A DNA stretch of 64,000 nucleotides from Aedes albopictus. Taxonomy: Eukaryota; Arthropoda; Insecta; Diptera; Culicidae. The DNA is taken from assembly GCF_035046485.1 (NCBI RefSeq), contig NC_085137.1, forward strand, positions 375,286,706 to 375,350,705, written 5' to 3'. Made by a program: the position numbers and the translations under genes. Shown here piece by piece: positions 10,790 to 22,641 of this stretch (its first letter is position 1; each line of letters starts with the position of its first letter). A model generated the notes under the pieces. That model did no database searches. It saw only the letters and a program-made list of their open reading frames with translations, and was not told the DNA's origin.

Positions 10790-11905
10790 TTCTGGGTTCT
10801 CCTTCGCGGTAGGCTTCCCGATCGCGCTCGATAGCTGCGCGCCGGTCGGTACCGTGTAGATGGATGGTGCAAATTAGGAAGCCATAAACTTTTTCATTCT
10901 CACACTTTTCTGCGCTTCGTCTATACGTGGAAACTGGAATTTTTCATTCACTCCTTTCGTGTCTGCACCTCAGCCACCTGCTGTGCCCATCGTGTCTTCA
11001 CTTCACCGGTTCGGCACACTTCTTTGATTATCTCATCCGGCGCATTTGGAGGACGGTTTGAAGCCCGCGGTGCAATACGGGGGTTTTCTCCCAAATTGGA
11101 AAGATTGGCAAACACTTGTTCTACTGAAAAGCAGTGAACGCTCTTCTGGTCACAACTTCCAGCACTTTATGACGATTGGGCGAACTTCTCTGCACTAGAT
11201 AGCTTTACGCCACTTAGGTTCTTTATTTCGCTTCCGCTTCAAGCAACACCAAATCTTCGAAACTATTCACTATTCCGGGATTCGCACAGTAAACCACAAT
11301 ACCGACGGTATCGTACCTTCACACTTGCACTGGCATCGGACCTGCTGCACCAGTAGACAATATAGACTCGACATTTAGATTGCACTTGTTCTGGATTTAT
11401 TTTTGCATGTTTTTACACCATCACTTCCCTCGCCGCCGTCGGCTCTGGTTGCGCTCCGGGACCATCAAGCTGGGAAGCTTCTGAACTGACCGGCAACCAA
11501 CCACCGCACCGCCGTCATCAAGCTGGAGCGTAAAGATTACGTTTCAGTCGAGCTGCTTTCGGTTCTACGGGGGTATCTATCTGATGGTTTGTGTCGGCAC
11601 ACTCACTTTCCAGTACACGGTACACTACCGCCGGGTTATTTTAATCGCACTTCGTTTCAACTTCCCCTATATGCCTTCACTACACTACTGCTGTACGACT
11701 TGTGAATGATGTCCATTCATTTTGCATCCACATTCCAGGCCGGGAGACGCGCACGAGTTCTTTGATGAGCTTAGCGCTGGGCAAGATATTGTTCTGGTGA
11801 AAATGTTTCATCAAATAGATGTTAGATTACTTTATAGTCTTGAGCAGGTGGTGGAAATTCGGCTATTAATTCAACGACTGGTTACGAGATCTGGAACAAA
11901 ATAAA
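10790..11905. other. GC-richer unique stretch, possible exon or promoter region
   Basis: This kilobase is richer in CpG than its neighbours and shows no inverted or dispersed repeat. On the minus strand a donor-like AG|GTAGGTGAG lies at about 10796. On the plus strand an acceptor-like CATTCCAG at 11733-11740 opens a 53-codon frame (GDAHEFFDEL... to a stop at 11904) followed directly by AATAAA. Either could be a true terminal or leader exon; the protein matches no family I recognise. Confidence 0.3.
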
Positions 11906-12008
11906 AATTAAAAATAATTTATTTAATGGTTTATTCTACAATAAATACTAAAGATCTACAAATCTATAAAGCCATGACATCTATCTATTTCAATGGCAAA
12001 GTCAATAA

Positions 12009-12272
12009 TCTTCTTCTTCTTTCTGACTCGACGTTCCGACCAGAACTTGGCCTGCCTCTCTTCAACTTAGTGTTCTTTGAGCATTTTCACAGTTATTAAT
12101 TGAAGGGCTTTCTTTTCCTGCCATTGCATGATTTTATATATTGAGAGGCAAGTACGATGATACACTATGTCCAGACAGTCGAGAAAATTTTCTCGACCCG
12201 AACGGAAATCGAACCCGTCGTCTCCGCATTGGAAATCCAAACCCTTGCCACTAGGCTAACTGGAGACCCCTG
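12009..12272 (-). mobile_element. tRNA-headed SINE (Feilai-like)
   Basis: The minus strand reads GTCTCCAGTTAGCCTAGTGG (A-box region), then GACGGGTTCGATTTCC (B box), a 3' body, and a tail of GAA units (TTC run at 12010-12023). The body layout matches the SINE at 50351-50635. The relation to Feilai of Aedes aegypti is from memory of that family's description, not a comparison. Confidence 0.7.
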
Positions 12273-12859
12273 GAAACAAAGCAATAATCTCATAGAAGAT
12301 CTTTCTTCATCTGTGCAGTTCTGGAGATTTGAACCATCTTTAAGAGATTGCTACCAACTATGCGTGTCTGTGAGGACCAACCTAACCATCTGATCTGCAA
12401 AAATACGGTAGCGAACGTGCTAGCTGCCTGGCCTTTGATCTGCCTATCACTCTATCACCGGCTACAGCTGAATCCAACACAGATCACTTTCACTTTCGAT
12501 CAGGCCTGTGGTGACGTCATCGATGCAGATAAGTGAGCCGAAGAATTACCATGTGCGATGAACCGGAGCGGGAGAATTTGATTTAGGGTTTTTCAGGTAG
12601 CAATTATGTTTTGTATGTGATTTGTTTGATCAGATGAGAAATTAAGTTAGTTAGAAACAACCCTCGGTCGTAGACGGTCCTGCGTGACCATGTAAATAGC
12701 ATTAGAATTTGTGTTAGAATTAAGTCAATAAATGTAGAATGTAGATTTGTGTTTGGAATTAAATTGTGAGTTTTAATGAAGTACGGCGCGTTTCTGTGAG
12801 TTACCTGTGGAAGAACCCTATCCTGAAGCCACCACCAGTTGTCCATCGAGCCACCCAAC
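12273..12859. other. unassigned stretch before the hAT insertion
   Basis: No gene is recognised. Minus- and plus-strand frames here are short and unsupported. The last 80 bases read as an open frame across the hAT insertion point, so the insertion may lie in older coding or LTR sequence. Confidence 0.25.
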
Positions 12860-12926
12860 AACCAACCCAGGCCCGGATTTAAGGGGGGCCCCCCCGGATA
12901 TGGGGGGCCCATACAATCCCGAAGTA

Positions 12927-14224
12927 CACTCCCGTTCAAAAGTTTGGGGTCACCCCCTCAAAAACATGTCATTTTTTTAGGCCCATATCTCCGCCAATTT
13001 GCGTCCGATTTCAAAACCCTAGGTTTCATTCAAAAGATAATAAGTCAAAGAAACTTTGAACATGATTTAAAAGGAACTTTTTCAAAAAAAATTGTATGTA
13101 AACTTAAACCAAAGTTGCCAAATTTTCTAAAAAATGAATATAAACTTACGGCAGTGTCGCTGGAAATTGGGTCGACCAAATTTTAAGATGAGAGCGGTAA
13201 TATGACCCATTTTCTATTAGCTTTCAACTGCTTTTTACACTGCCGTTCTACGCATAATTGTCCCATGTTATATGGGATTCCCATATAACATGGGACAATC
13301 GGGCGTAGAACGGCAGTACAGAACTTAGCTAAAAAATCTAGAAAAAAAAGTTATTAAGTAAATTAATCCTTGATGTCATCGACCAAAAGTTTGGGGTCAC
13401 CCCTCAAAATGCTGTATCGGCCAAAAGTTTGGGGTCACTATCGTAAAACATGGAAAAGCGATTTGTTGATATCTTTGTCATCTTTCATTCAATTTTAATT
13501 CTTCTTGGCTTATTTGAAACAAAATGAATGATGCTTACTGCATAGACATTGAACCACACATATTTGTTGAAATTTACATACTAAAACTTAACGTAAAGTT
13601 GCCTCATTTTTTGAAGCGTGGTAAAATGTGCTAACTTTACATAACATTTTTATGTACAAAAATAGTTAAATACGTTAAGTTGAAGACATCAAACGTAAAT
13701 TTAGTTAATTATCTTTGAAATGAGCCAAAAATAATTACAATTGAACTAAAGATGACGAAGATATCACCAAATCACTTTTCCATGTTTTACGAAAGTGACC
13801 CCAAACTTTTGGCCGATACATCATATTGAGGGGTGACCCCAAACTTTTGGTCGATGACATCAAGGATTAATTTACTTAATAACTTTTTTTCTAGATTTTT
13901 TAGCTAAGTTCTGTAAAAAGCAGTTGAAAGCTAATAGAAAATGGGTCATATTACCACTCTCATCTTAAAATTGGGTCGACCCAATTTCCAGTGACATTGC
14001 CGTAAGTTTATATTCATTTTTTAGAAAATTTGGCAACTTTGGGTTAAGTTTACATACAAAATTTTTTGAAAAAGTTTCTTTTAAATCATTTTCAAAGTTT
14101 CTTTGACTTATTATCTTTGGAATGAAACCTAGGGTTGTGAAATCGGACGCAAATTGGCTAAGATATGGGCCTAAAAAAATGACATGTTTTAGAGGGGGTG
14201 ACCCCAAACTTTTGAACGGGAGTG
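12927..14224. mobile_element. 1.3-kb giant palindrome, TIR CACTCCCGTTCAAAAGTTTG, TA target
   Basis: TA flanks both ends (12925 and 14225). The arms are complementary almost throughout: the terminal CACTCCCGTTCAAAAGTTTG, then GGCCCATATCT, then inner AAAGTTTGGGGTCACC blocks repeated twice per arm near 13390-13440 and 13793-13850. The terminal phrase resembles ends of Tc1-like elements. The coding frames over it are mirror images and spurious. A 79-bp MITE interrupts the left arm at 13238. Confidence 0.85.
13238..13316. mobile_element. 79-bp miniature palindrome nested in the left arm
   Basis: CACTGCCGTTCTACGCATAA pairs with its complement ending at 13316; TA flanks both sides. The matching position in the right arm of the host palindrome is uninterrupted (TTCTGTAAAAAGCAG near 13909-13923), which shows the insertion directly. 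Confidence 0.85.
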
Positions 14225-15358
14225 TATGTATTATACACTTTGCATCCTATAAGGAACCATATAAAATGTACTTTGAGAGACGTTTATATAATAGGCAGTT
14301 TTCAAGGGTATCCAGACTATTTTTGGATGTTAATCTGGACTTTCACTAGAGAATAAATTGAAATCCAAAATTTCATAATTTTGTACAGTATTCAAGAGTT
14401 AGGTAGGTATTACAATGATCTTTTTAAACTTTTTTCACGCTATTTTCGCTGAAAAATTCTTCAAAATTCAATCAATTATTTGATAATGATTTTACATACG
14501 TATGTTGATCATACGATTATATTGGGTGAAACAACTGCATAATACCCATCTGCATCAGTTCGCCAAAGACAGCTATTTAGGTGATTTCTGGAGATGTTTG
14601 AGAAGTTGGGGAAGAAACTCAATGTCCAAACGCATCTCGAATCAGTGGCTGTTGTTTACATATTTTTAACTTTACCAAAGTTTTTTAGTTTTATTACTAC
14701 CTTCATGAGTCCTATCTTTGTTCAATCTGCTGAATCTTGAAATGTAAGTCGAGCTTTGTAATCCTAAGTAAAGTTGCTCCATGTTGTATTACTCTAGGTT
14801 TCAACGCAAAGGTCTAAAAGTTGCATAAATTATATAAACTTAGATGAAAGTTCAAAACATATGTACTGCCTCCTGAACAAAAACCAAAAAAAAAAATTTT
14901 GAAGTTTTTTTTAGCATTTTAGCCAAAATTTCACAATGCATTTATTGCATAAGGTACACGTTATAGGGCATTACAAGTTTTCCGTTTCGGCCTGAATATT
15001 TCACATAACATAAAAAACAAATGGTTGCACAAAACAATTGGGTGATGTAATTTTTCATTACCAACTCGCCGAAAAACAGTAAAAAAATATAAATACATAG
15101 GGTATTGGTTCCCTTATTAAGCATGTGGCTCCCATTTTCATCCCACGAAAAACAAAGGATTGAAGCGCTGTTTGTTTTGTTTCTTATTTTTGTATTTTTT
15201 GTTAGAAGTGAGCACCCATGAGAACAAAAAGAACGGAGTCAATTGGTGCCGTAATCGCTTGTTTTCGAATAGGATGAAAATGGGAGCATGAGATTACTGA
15301 TGGCACACATACCCCACATACGAAAAAGTCTGAGAATAAAATTCGAAAAAATAAGGTA

Positions 15359-15572
15359 GGGTAGCGAACCACTTGGGCAGCGGCCCGTATTTTGGGCACT
15401 CTTCGTTATAACTTAGTCAATTCCAAACCAATTAACTTGAAATTTTGTACACGGCTAGATAATATACACATCTCATCGCGTTCCAAAAATTGTGTCAATT
15501 GGTTCAGAATTGGCTGAGTTATAGCAAAAAGTTCCCAAAAAAAGGACCACTGCCGAGATGGTTCCAATTCCC
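15359..15572. mobile_element. 213-bp MITE family, copy 2
   Basis: GGGTAGCGAACCACTTGGGC and its inverse, TA on both sides, 214 bases. It is the most diverged of the three copies. Confidence 0.7.
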
Positions 15573-15747
15573 TACATTTTTTTTAAATTTTGGTTCTGGG
15601 GCCCACATAGGGTTTGCCCCGGCCCCCCCCGAAGTCTAAATCCGGCACTGAACCAACCCCGAGCTATTCTCCGGTGCAGGTATCCTACAATGCGTTTACC
15701 ATAAAGGGTTTTTATCAAATTCCCGTCAATCTAAGCACCGTCCAATA

Positions 15748-15905
15748 ATATTACTTGGTTCGATTGGCTTTTATCGGTGAATTTAAAACAAAAGTCGCAT
15801 GTATTTTATCTGCGTGACGCGTTTACTACGCTTCGGCCATTATCAGACGCAACATGCTAATTTTTTTTAGTTCACCGATAAAAGCCAATCGAACCAAGTA
15901 ATATT
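15748..15905. mobile_element. 158-bp MITE, 35-bp TIRs
   Basis: AATATTACTTGGTTCGATTG continuing to 15782 is repeated inverted at 15872-15905. The loop carries ACGCGTTTACTACGCTTCGG, a phrase that looks like the middle of other foldbacks. Confidence 0.75.
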
Positions 15906-15950
15906 AAAGGTCCACGGTGATTATCCTTAACCGACCATCCAATATTGGGA

Positions 15951-15995
15951 GAGACGAACCAGCCAAGGGCTGAAAGACAAATCAATCAATCAATC
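15951..15995 (+). mobile_element. retroelement 3' tail ending in (AATC)n
   Basis: GAGACGAACCAGCCAAGGGC followed by CTGAAAGACA and AATC units. It corresponds to the tail at 9335-9393 and is an extremely 5'-truncated insertion. Confidence 0.6.
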
Positions 15996-16491
15996 CAATA
16001 TTGGTCGATTCTTGCACTTCGCCTAACGCTTCATGGCTATCAATTACCTATTAATTTATAGATTAGCTTCCATATGGGCTGCAAAACGGTGAGTCGATAA
16101 GGAGAGCGTCCAACATAGCTCTGGTCCTCACAAGTTCCTACCTCATGCTTCCACGGGTCAAGTGATGCCAGAGACCGCCAGCTAAGAGTTGTGTGCTAAG
16201 CTGGTTGTGCAGCCTGGGCACTGTTGTCCTTCTGACATCAGCTAGATTGAGGAGGTACGACCCGAGCGTCTGTTCACCAACGAGGTGCGGCTAAAACAGC
16301 GTCTGTTCTGACATCCAGCGGCTGAGTAAGAAATGTTGCACCACGCCCAGCTAGATCCAAGGTGGTAGCCCCATCAACGTGATAGTCTCTGTGTTGGTTG
16401 CCCAATAAGCAAGTGTTGGCGTATGCCCAATAAGCCACCCGTAAAAAATCCCCATTACGAATAGCATAGGAGAAAATACGACTCGATAGAA

Positions 16492-17391
16492 TTGACAAAG
16501 ACCCACGCGACGAAATATAAGGACTACGATTGGAAACTTGGAACATGGAATTGGAAGTCACTAGGTTTCGCAGGATGTGACAGGATAATCTACGACGAAC
16601 TACATCCCCGCAACTTCGACATCGTGGCGTTGCAGGAACTTTGTTCGACTGGACAGAAAGTGTGGAAAAGCGGGCATCGAGCGGCTACCTTCTGCCAAAG
16701 CTGTGGCACCACCAATGAACTGGGAACAGGATTTATAGTGTTGGGCAAGATGCGACAACGTGTGATCGGGTGGCAGCCGATCAACGCAAGGATGTGCATG
16801 TTAAGAGTTAAGGGCCGTTTCTTCTTCAACTACAGCATCATCAACGTCTACTGCCCACACGAAGAGAGACATGATGGCGAGAAAGAAGCGTTCTACGCGC
16901 AGTTAGAGCAAACATACGATGGTTTCTCGCCGCGTGACGTGAAAATCGTTGTCGGCGACATGAACGCGCAGGTAGGAAGAGAGGAAATGTACAGACCGGT
17001 AATCGGGCAAAACATCCTGCACGCCGTATCGAATGATAACGACCAGCGATGCATAAACTGTGCAGCCTCCCGTGGTATGGTAGTCCGAAGCACCTTCTTC
17101 ACCCGCAAAGATATCCACAAAGCCACCTGGAGATCACCAGACCATCAAACAGAAAACCAAATCGACCACGTTCTAGTCGACGGTAAATTCTTCTCGGATA
17201 TAACCAATGTCCGCACATACCGCAGTGCGAATATAGATTCGGATCACTACTTAGTCGCTGTATACATGCGCTCAAAACTTTCGACAGTTATCACCACGCG
17301 TCGAAGTCGAACGCCGCGACTCAACATCGAGCAGCTGCGTAACGTAGAAGTGTCTGGAGGGACCTTGGGAGGGACATCCGATCCGCCATAG
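16492..17391 (+). pseudogene. LINE endonuclease domain (APE type)
   Basis: The 299-codon frame carries the endonuclease motifs in order: TWN (asparagine 20), LQE (glutamate 49), VVGDMNAQVG (D156 and N158), QIDHVL (223-228) and a terminal SDH (250-252), which are the metal- and phosphate-binding positions of LINE target-nicking nucleases. The codons appear intact across the domain. After about residue 265 the frame loses similarity to a LINE linker and stops, so a frameshift separates it from the reverse transcriptase frame that starts at 17484. Confidence 0.85.
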
Positions 17392-17483
17392 GTAGTACCT
17401 CGGTTACAGCACTAGGCTTCGCGACTCCAAATCACAGAAACGACTGGTAGACGGCGAATGTGAACAGTTGAAAAACGAGAAGA

Positions 17484-18804
17484 ATGCAGCATGGGCGAGA
17501 ATGCTGCAACACCGTACGAGAGCGAATGAGGCACGTTACAGACAGGCGCGAAACAGACAGAACTCGAGTCTTCCGGATGAAGAAGCGCCAGCAAGAACGA
17601 GATCGCGAAGCGATGGAAGAGCTGTACCGCGCTAAGGACATACGAAAGTTTAACGAGAAGCTGAACCGCTCGCGCAGAGGCTTCGTGCCACAAGCCGGCA
17701 TGTGCCGAGATAATCACGGGAATATTCTCACGAGCGAGCGTGAGGTGGTCGAGAGGTGGCGGCAGCATTACGATGAGCACCTCAACGGCAACGTTGCAAG
17801 CACCGAAGGTGGCGCGGTAACAGATCTAGGAGTAAGTGCGCAGGACGAAAGATTTCCAGCTCCTAACTTCCGAGAGATGGAAGAGGAGGTTAGCCGGTTG
17901 AAAAACAACAAAGGCGCTGGAGCAGATCAACTACCAAACGAGTTACTAAAACACGGTGGAGAAACACTGATGAGAGCACTACACTGGGTCATTACCAAGA
18001 TCTGGGAGGAGGAAGTATTACCGGAGGAGTGGATGGAAGATATCGTGTGTCCCATCTACAAAAAGGGCGATAAGTTGGGTTGCGGGAATTATCCCGCGAT
18101 CACACTACTGAGCGCTGCCTACAAGCTACAAGGTACTCTCTCAAATTTTATGCCGCCGTCTATCACCAATTGCAAGAGAGTTCGTGGGACAAGATCAGGC
18201 TGGATTCATGGGTGAACGCGCTACAACGGACCAGATGTTCGCCATCCGCGAATACAACGTGCCCACACATCACTTGTTCATCGATTTCAAATCGGCGTAT
18301 GATACAATCGATCGAGAACAGCTATGGCAGATTATACACGAATACGGATTCCCGGATAAACTGACACGGTTGATCAAGGTGACGATGGATCGAGTGATGT
18401 ACGTAGTTCGAGTATCAGGGACACTCTCGAGTCCCTTCGAATCTCGCAGAGGGTTACGGCAAGGTGATGGTCTTTCGTGCTTGCTGTTCAACATTGCGTT
18501 AGAAGGTGTAATAAGAAGAGTGGGGATAAACACGAGTGGGACGATTTTCACGAAGTCCGTTCAGCTGTTTGGTTTCGCTGATGATATTGATACTATAGCT
18601 CGTAAACTTGAGACGATGGCGGAAACGTACATCCGACTAAAGAGTGAAGCCAGGCGAATCGGATTAGTCATTAATGTGTCGAAGACAGAGTACATTATGG
18701 CAAATGGCTCCAGGGAGGAATCTCCGCGCCCGCCAATCGAATTTATATCGACGGTGATGAAATCGAGGCGGTTGAGGAATTCGTGTACTTGGGCTCACTG
18801 GTGA
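17484..18804 (+). pseudogene. LINE reverse transcriptase in two shifted frames
   Basis: The first frame (17484 to about 18140) holds the N-terminal RT region, including NKGAGADQLPNELLK, followed by PIYKKGDK (fingers). A shift near 18140-18185 leads to the second frame, with FIDFKSAYDTI (aspartates near residues 34 and 40), GLRQGDGLS and FADDID (131-136), the catalytic palm motif. These are the seven-motif RT landmarks of non-LTR elements. It continues, after another shift, in YLGSLVT at 18785. Confidence 0.85.
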
Positions 18805-19534
18805 CCGCCGACAATGACACCAGCAGAGAAATTCAGAGACGCATTGTGGCAGGAAATCGTGCTTACTTTGGGCTCCGAAGAACGCTGATTAGATCGGTAG
18901 TTCTCTACGGGTACGAAACCTGGACCCTACAGTTGATAGGATTTTCTCGGCTTTGGCTCTGGCAGAGTTAGCTTTTTTGTTAACTCCTATTCCCTGAAGA
19001 AGGTTAAATAAATATAACCGAAACGTCGGATGTAAGAGCAAAACAGCCTTTTGCTACCCATTCAGACTGCCAGAGCCGAGAAAATCCTATCAACTCTAGA
19101 ATCCACAGTCGTAAAATCACACATCGACCCTACGTGTAGAGGACCAACGCGCCCTTGGAGTTTTCGAACGGAAGGTGTTGCGTACCATCTACGGCGGAGT
19201 GCTGATGGAAGACGGGACTTGGAGAAGGCGAATGAACCACGAGCTACATCAGCTGCTGAGAGAACCAACCATCGTCCACACCGCGAAAATCGGGAGGCTA
19301 CGGTGGACGGGTCACGTCATCAGGATGTCGGATAGCAACCCGACCAAAATGGTTCTCGAGAGTCATTCGAGCGGTACAAGTAGACGCAGTGTGCAGCGAG
19401 CTAGGTGGGTCGACCAAGTGGAGGACGATCGGCGAACCCTACGCAGAGTGCGCAACTGGAGACAAACAACCATGGACCGAGTGGAATGGAGACGGCTACT
19501 ATGTACCGCAGAGGCCACCCCGGCCTTAGCCTGA
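18783..19534 (+). pseudogene. LINE C-terminal domain, split by a foldback
   Basis: YLGSLVTADN through GYETWTLQ (18783-18930) is cut by a 165-bp foldback. The domain resumes with GVFERKVLRTIYGG (in a shifted frame near 19155) and runs to the stop at 19532, passing RLRWTGHVIRM and RARWVDQVEDD, which are typical of the end of RTE-like ORF2. A related fragment lies at 63855-64000 on the minus strand. Confidence 0.8.
18931..19095. mobile_element. 165-bp foldback inside the LINE
   Basis: AGTTGATAGGATTTTCTCGG and its complement bound the element; removal restores the LINE coding order. The centre contains CCTGAAGAAGGTTAAATAAA and CCGAAACGTCGGATG. Confidence 0.8.
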
Positions 19535-19555
19535 TCGGTAAGGTAAGGTAAGCTT

Positions 19556-20550
19556 CCAAATCACGTAAAAACATTTCAAAAGAACTACAGTTTCCTTAAA
19601 ATAATAAGTTTGAATAATTGTCCCTCTAAATCTGTTCCCATCTTATCCACGTCTATTTTGGGTACAACCTGAATTCAATTCCCGGCACACTTTTTACGTG
19701 ACTCTATGGTCCATAGGAAGGTGACGATTATTTGACCGTAGGTGTTTATGCGAAAAGTCGGTAAAATTTGCGGTTCTGCTCATACCTCAGGAACTATGAC
19801 AAAAGCAGTGCAGCAGTTATGCGTAGAACGGTAGTGTACCCCATTAGGGCGCTGTATCTCACCTAACGTTTAAAAATGTCTTCAAGTCAAGCTCAAATAT
19901 GATTCTCTCATCGAAAACACAATTCTAAACATGTTTTGTCCGGTAGCTTCAATGTATATCGATGAAAAGAAAAACACAGCCAAAATATATCACCGTGAGC
20001 CTAACTTTTTTCTGGAGCACGCTAGGGTTAAACGTATCGTCAAAACGTTTTTCGGCAACACGAAGCCGTTGGTCTTACTGATTAAATTGTTACTTCCAAA
20101 TTCCCCTGATGCTTCGAGGCACGCACATGGGCTCGTGCAACTCCGACATAGTCCGTGAACCCCTTACTATGATCAATATATCAATTATGAGGAAGGGTAA
20201 AATGGAATAGGATGCATCGATTTTGGTCTTCTGTTCTTTCTATTCATTATTCATGAAAAACGCATCTCTGATAGAATATACAGTTTTTTGTTCAAAATCA
20301 TTTTTCATTTAAATGTTTATAACTTGTTTATACGTCAATCAAAAACGCTGAAATTTTGACCAATTATAACCCATATATTAAAGCTCCATTAGTAAAATTT
20401 TGAGCGAGATCGAATAAGTTTTCTGAAAGTTATAGAACTTTTAGTAAAACTTATAAGATTTTTTAACAAATTTTTAAAACATTATATCTCAATATGTACT
20501 TGATGAAACTTTTTCAATTTTTTTGTGTTACAGCTTATACCTATGGCTTT
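19556..20550. other. unassigned stretch with one MITE end
   Basis: At 19812-19836 the complement of CACTACCGTTCTACGCATAA marks an end of the CACTGCCGT family also seen at 13238 and 46483. The rest is AT-rich with no gene recognised. Confidence 0.35.
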
Positions 20551-20569
20551 CATATTTTCAAAGCATACC

Positions 20570-20790
20570 AGGCATACTGCCCGTATAGCTGCCGGCTTAG
20601 AATAGCACTACGGACCACCTGTTTCGGGGGTAAAAGTCCACCAAACAGGTAACCCCAATCCGAGGTGTTAGGCGACCTGTGCTGAGGGATGAATGGTTGA
20701 AGGAGTTTAAAAGATTCTCGATCTTTAACGGATCCCGTTGAGACGGAAGATCTACCAACCCGAACCCTAGTCCTTACTGCTTCCAACTAT
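20570..20790 (+). mobile_element. 5' fragment related to the LINE at 23143
   Basis: ACTACGGACC, AAACAGGT(A/G)ACCCCAAT and GGATGAATGGTT recur in the same order at 23250-23350, inside the 5' region of the LINE. This copy has only the leader part. Confidence 0.55.
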
Positions 20791-21034
20791 GGAACAGCAT
20801 ATTTTAGTAATTAAAAAACTTTGGCCCTTATTAAATTTCTTTCATAACTTGGTAAAAGTGATAGGTCTCGGTTTTATTCCGACCGAGATGGATCTTGAAA
20901 CAAGTAAAAATGGGTTAGTATTTCTAATCTTTTAATCGGTGAACCGATGCATGGCCAATATCGGTATCAGTTCTTGACCTTTTTGTTAAGAAATGCGATT
21001 TTTCCTACAGGATTACCCTATGGCATCCTCCAGG

Positions 21035-21247
21035 CAGACATGGAAAATGTCGCGGAATTTCATGAATAAAATGTCATGACATTTTTCTATTTACATCACT
21101 TTCGGTGTAAATTTCTGTTCGTACGCATCACCAGTCTATAACGCTGATTAGTTATGCATAATCAATATGTCGCCGATTAACATTTCCGACTTAGTGCAGT
21201 GAAATTTGCAAAATGAAATGACATTTTTATGACATTTCCCATCCCTG
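21035..21247. mobile_element. 213-bp hAT-like MITE with 8-bp TSD
   Basis: The right end reads CAGGGATGGGAAATGTCATA on the minus strand and the left CAGACATGGAAAATGTC. CCTCCAGG (21027-21034) and CCTCCACG (21248-21255) are a 7/8 target duplication. CAG termini plus 8 bp fit hAT. Confidence 0.75.
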
Positions 21248-21269
21248 CCTCCACGAATCAAATTAAAAA

Positions 21270-22100
21270 AAACCTGTTCAAGATTTTTTTGAAGAATTTC
21301 TACATGAATTTCCAAGACAAGACTTCCTCCAGGAACTGTTTAGAGATTTCTGGGGTTTCTTTAAGAACTGCTACAGGTATTGCTCCAAAAGTCCCACTGC
21401 GTACTCTTTTAGGATTCCTTCAGGATTTCCTCTGGAATTTCAGCAATTTCTTCAGTACTTCCTCCTGGGATTTCTTCAGAATCTCCTCCTAGAATTCCCT
21501 CAGAAATTGATCCTTGGATTTCCTCAAAAATTCTTCCCAGGATTCCTCCAAGAATTCCTCAAGGGATTCCTCCAGAAATTCCTCCAGGATTCCTCTGGGA
21601 AACCTTACATGGATTCATCTAAAAATTCTTACAATGATTGGTCCGGGAATTCCTCTAGGGTATCTAGGGGAATTCCTCTAGGAATTTCTTCAGAAATTTC
21701 TCCAGGGATTCCTCCGCTCCCAGAATTCCTTGAGGGTTTTCTCAAGGAATTCATTGAGTGATTTCTTCAAGAAATCCTCTAGGGATTTCTTCAGGATTTC
21801 CACCTGGGATTCCGTCAGGAATTTGTCCTCCAGGAATTCCTCAAGATGTTTCTTCTCCAGAGATTCCTCCCAGATTTCCTCTAGAGAATCCCAGGAGTTC
21901 ATCACGGGATTCCTTCAAGATTTCTTCCAGAGTATGCTTCAGGCATTCACTCAAGAATTTCTTCAGGGAGTCATCCAGGAAATTCTCCCGAAACTCCGCC
22001 CGGGATTCCTTCAAAGTTTCCTTCAGGTGTTCCTGCAGCAATTCCTCCAGAAATTTCTTTAGGAATTCTTCCACGGATTCATCCAGGAATTCCTTCAGAT
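21270..22100. repeat. degenerate 12-bp tandem repeat (AATTCCTCCAGG-like), block 1
   Basis: The stretch is a chain of units such as GATTCCTCCAGA, AATTCCTCCAGG and AATTCCTTCAGG, with mostly 12-base spacing and occasional 3-base slips. Because 12 is a multiple of 3, all frames stay open and give repetitive pseudo-proteins; these are not genes. Other blocks are at 27040-29720, 48790-48990 and 53290-54560. Confidence 0.8.
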
Positions 22101-22559
22101 ACGGTTCGATGTACAATCTTAAGTTTTGATAAAAAAAAATATTTAAACAAATAAATCATCCCATGAGCTTGTATTCCATGGTGCAAACGGATGATTTTAT
22201 TGTTTTGCACAAATAATATCGAATCGATGTGAAAACATCGATTTAAGGACAGACTTGTTAGAGTCCCAAAATGGCCGCCACAATGGCCGACTTTGGCACC
22301 AACTCACGATTTCGAGGGTACAAATCTCAAATCTGATCTTCTTATTTTAAGCTTATTACAAGTGAGCAAGAACAGAATAATAAAATGCACTGTTGTGTGA
22401 AACTTGCTTCTTAAGACTTGTGCGTTTGAACTTTTGATGCACTGTTGAAGCGGGATTTCAAGACGTTTGTCCATTCGCATTCGATTAAATCGGTGAATCG
22501 ATTTTGCTGGTCCGATTCGAATCGATTCACAAAATTCGACGTCTCAGCCAAACTTGCCC
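22101..22559. other. unassigned AT-rich stretch
   Basis: No gene, RNA or element boundary could be recognised here. Confidence 0.3.
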
Positions 22560-22641
22560 AATGCTATATGGGTGCTCCACAAAACAATTTACTGATTTGA
22601 AGGGCTCCGCGTGTCGAAAGACTGAAAACCTCTGCATTATA

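Larger units (their letters stand above)
12868..15650. mobile_element. hAT-like element with 8-bp TSD AACCAACC
   Basis: The ends CAGGCCCGGATTTAAGGGGG and CAGTGCCGGATTTAGAC (inverted) match the CAG-starting termini of hAT elements. The exact 8-bp duplication AACCAACC lies at 12860-12867 and 15651-15658. The body has no intact transposase and holds two further insertions (12927-14224 and 15359-15572). The rest (14227-15356) is AT-rich and not recognised. Confidence 0.8.
16030..19552 (+). mobile_element. RTE-like non-LTR retrotransposon, near full length, inactive
   Basis: In order there are a leader (about 16030-16490), an apurinic-type endonuclease, a reverse transcriptase and a C-terminal domain with RLRWTGHVIRM, then a stop and almost immediately a tandem GGTAA tail (19533-19552). 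A very short 3' UTR ending in short tandem units and the absence of RNase H fit the RTE clade. At least four frame changes and one inserted foldback (18931-19095) disable it. The 5' boundary is not defined by a target duplication that I can see. Confidence 0.75.

Noticed and set aside
12839..14207. Two 80-115 codon ORFs with nearly the same protein in opposite orientation
   Set aside because: They are the two arms of one palindrome, so the duplicated protein is a mirror-image artefact.
21229..22129. Several overlapping ORFs of 70-120 codons on both strands (FLQEFLKG-like and EFLEKSLKEF-like)
   Set aside because: They follow the 12-bp repeat in every frame and have no sequence outside it; the periodicity, not selection, keeps them open. 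The same holds for ORFs in 27.4-28.2 and 53.3-54.4 kb.
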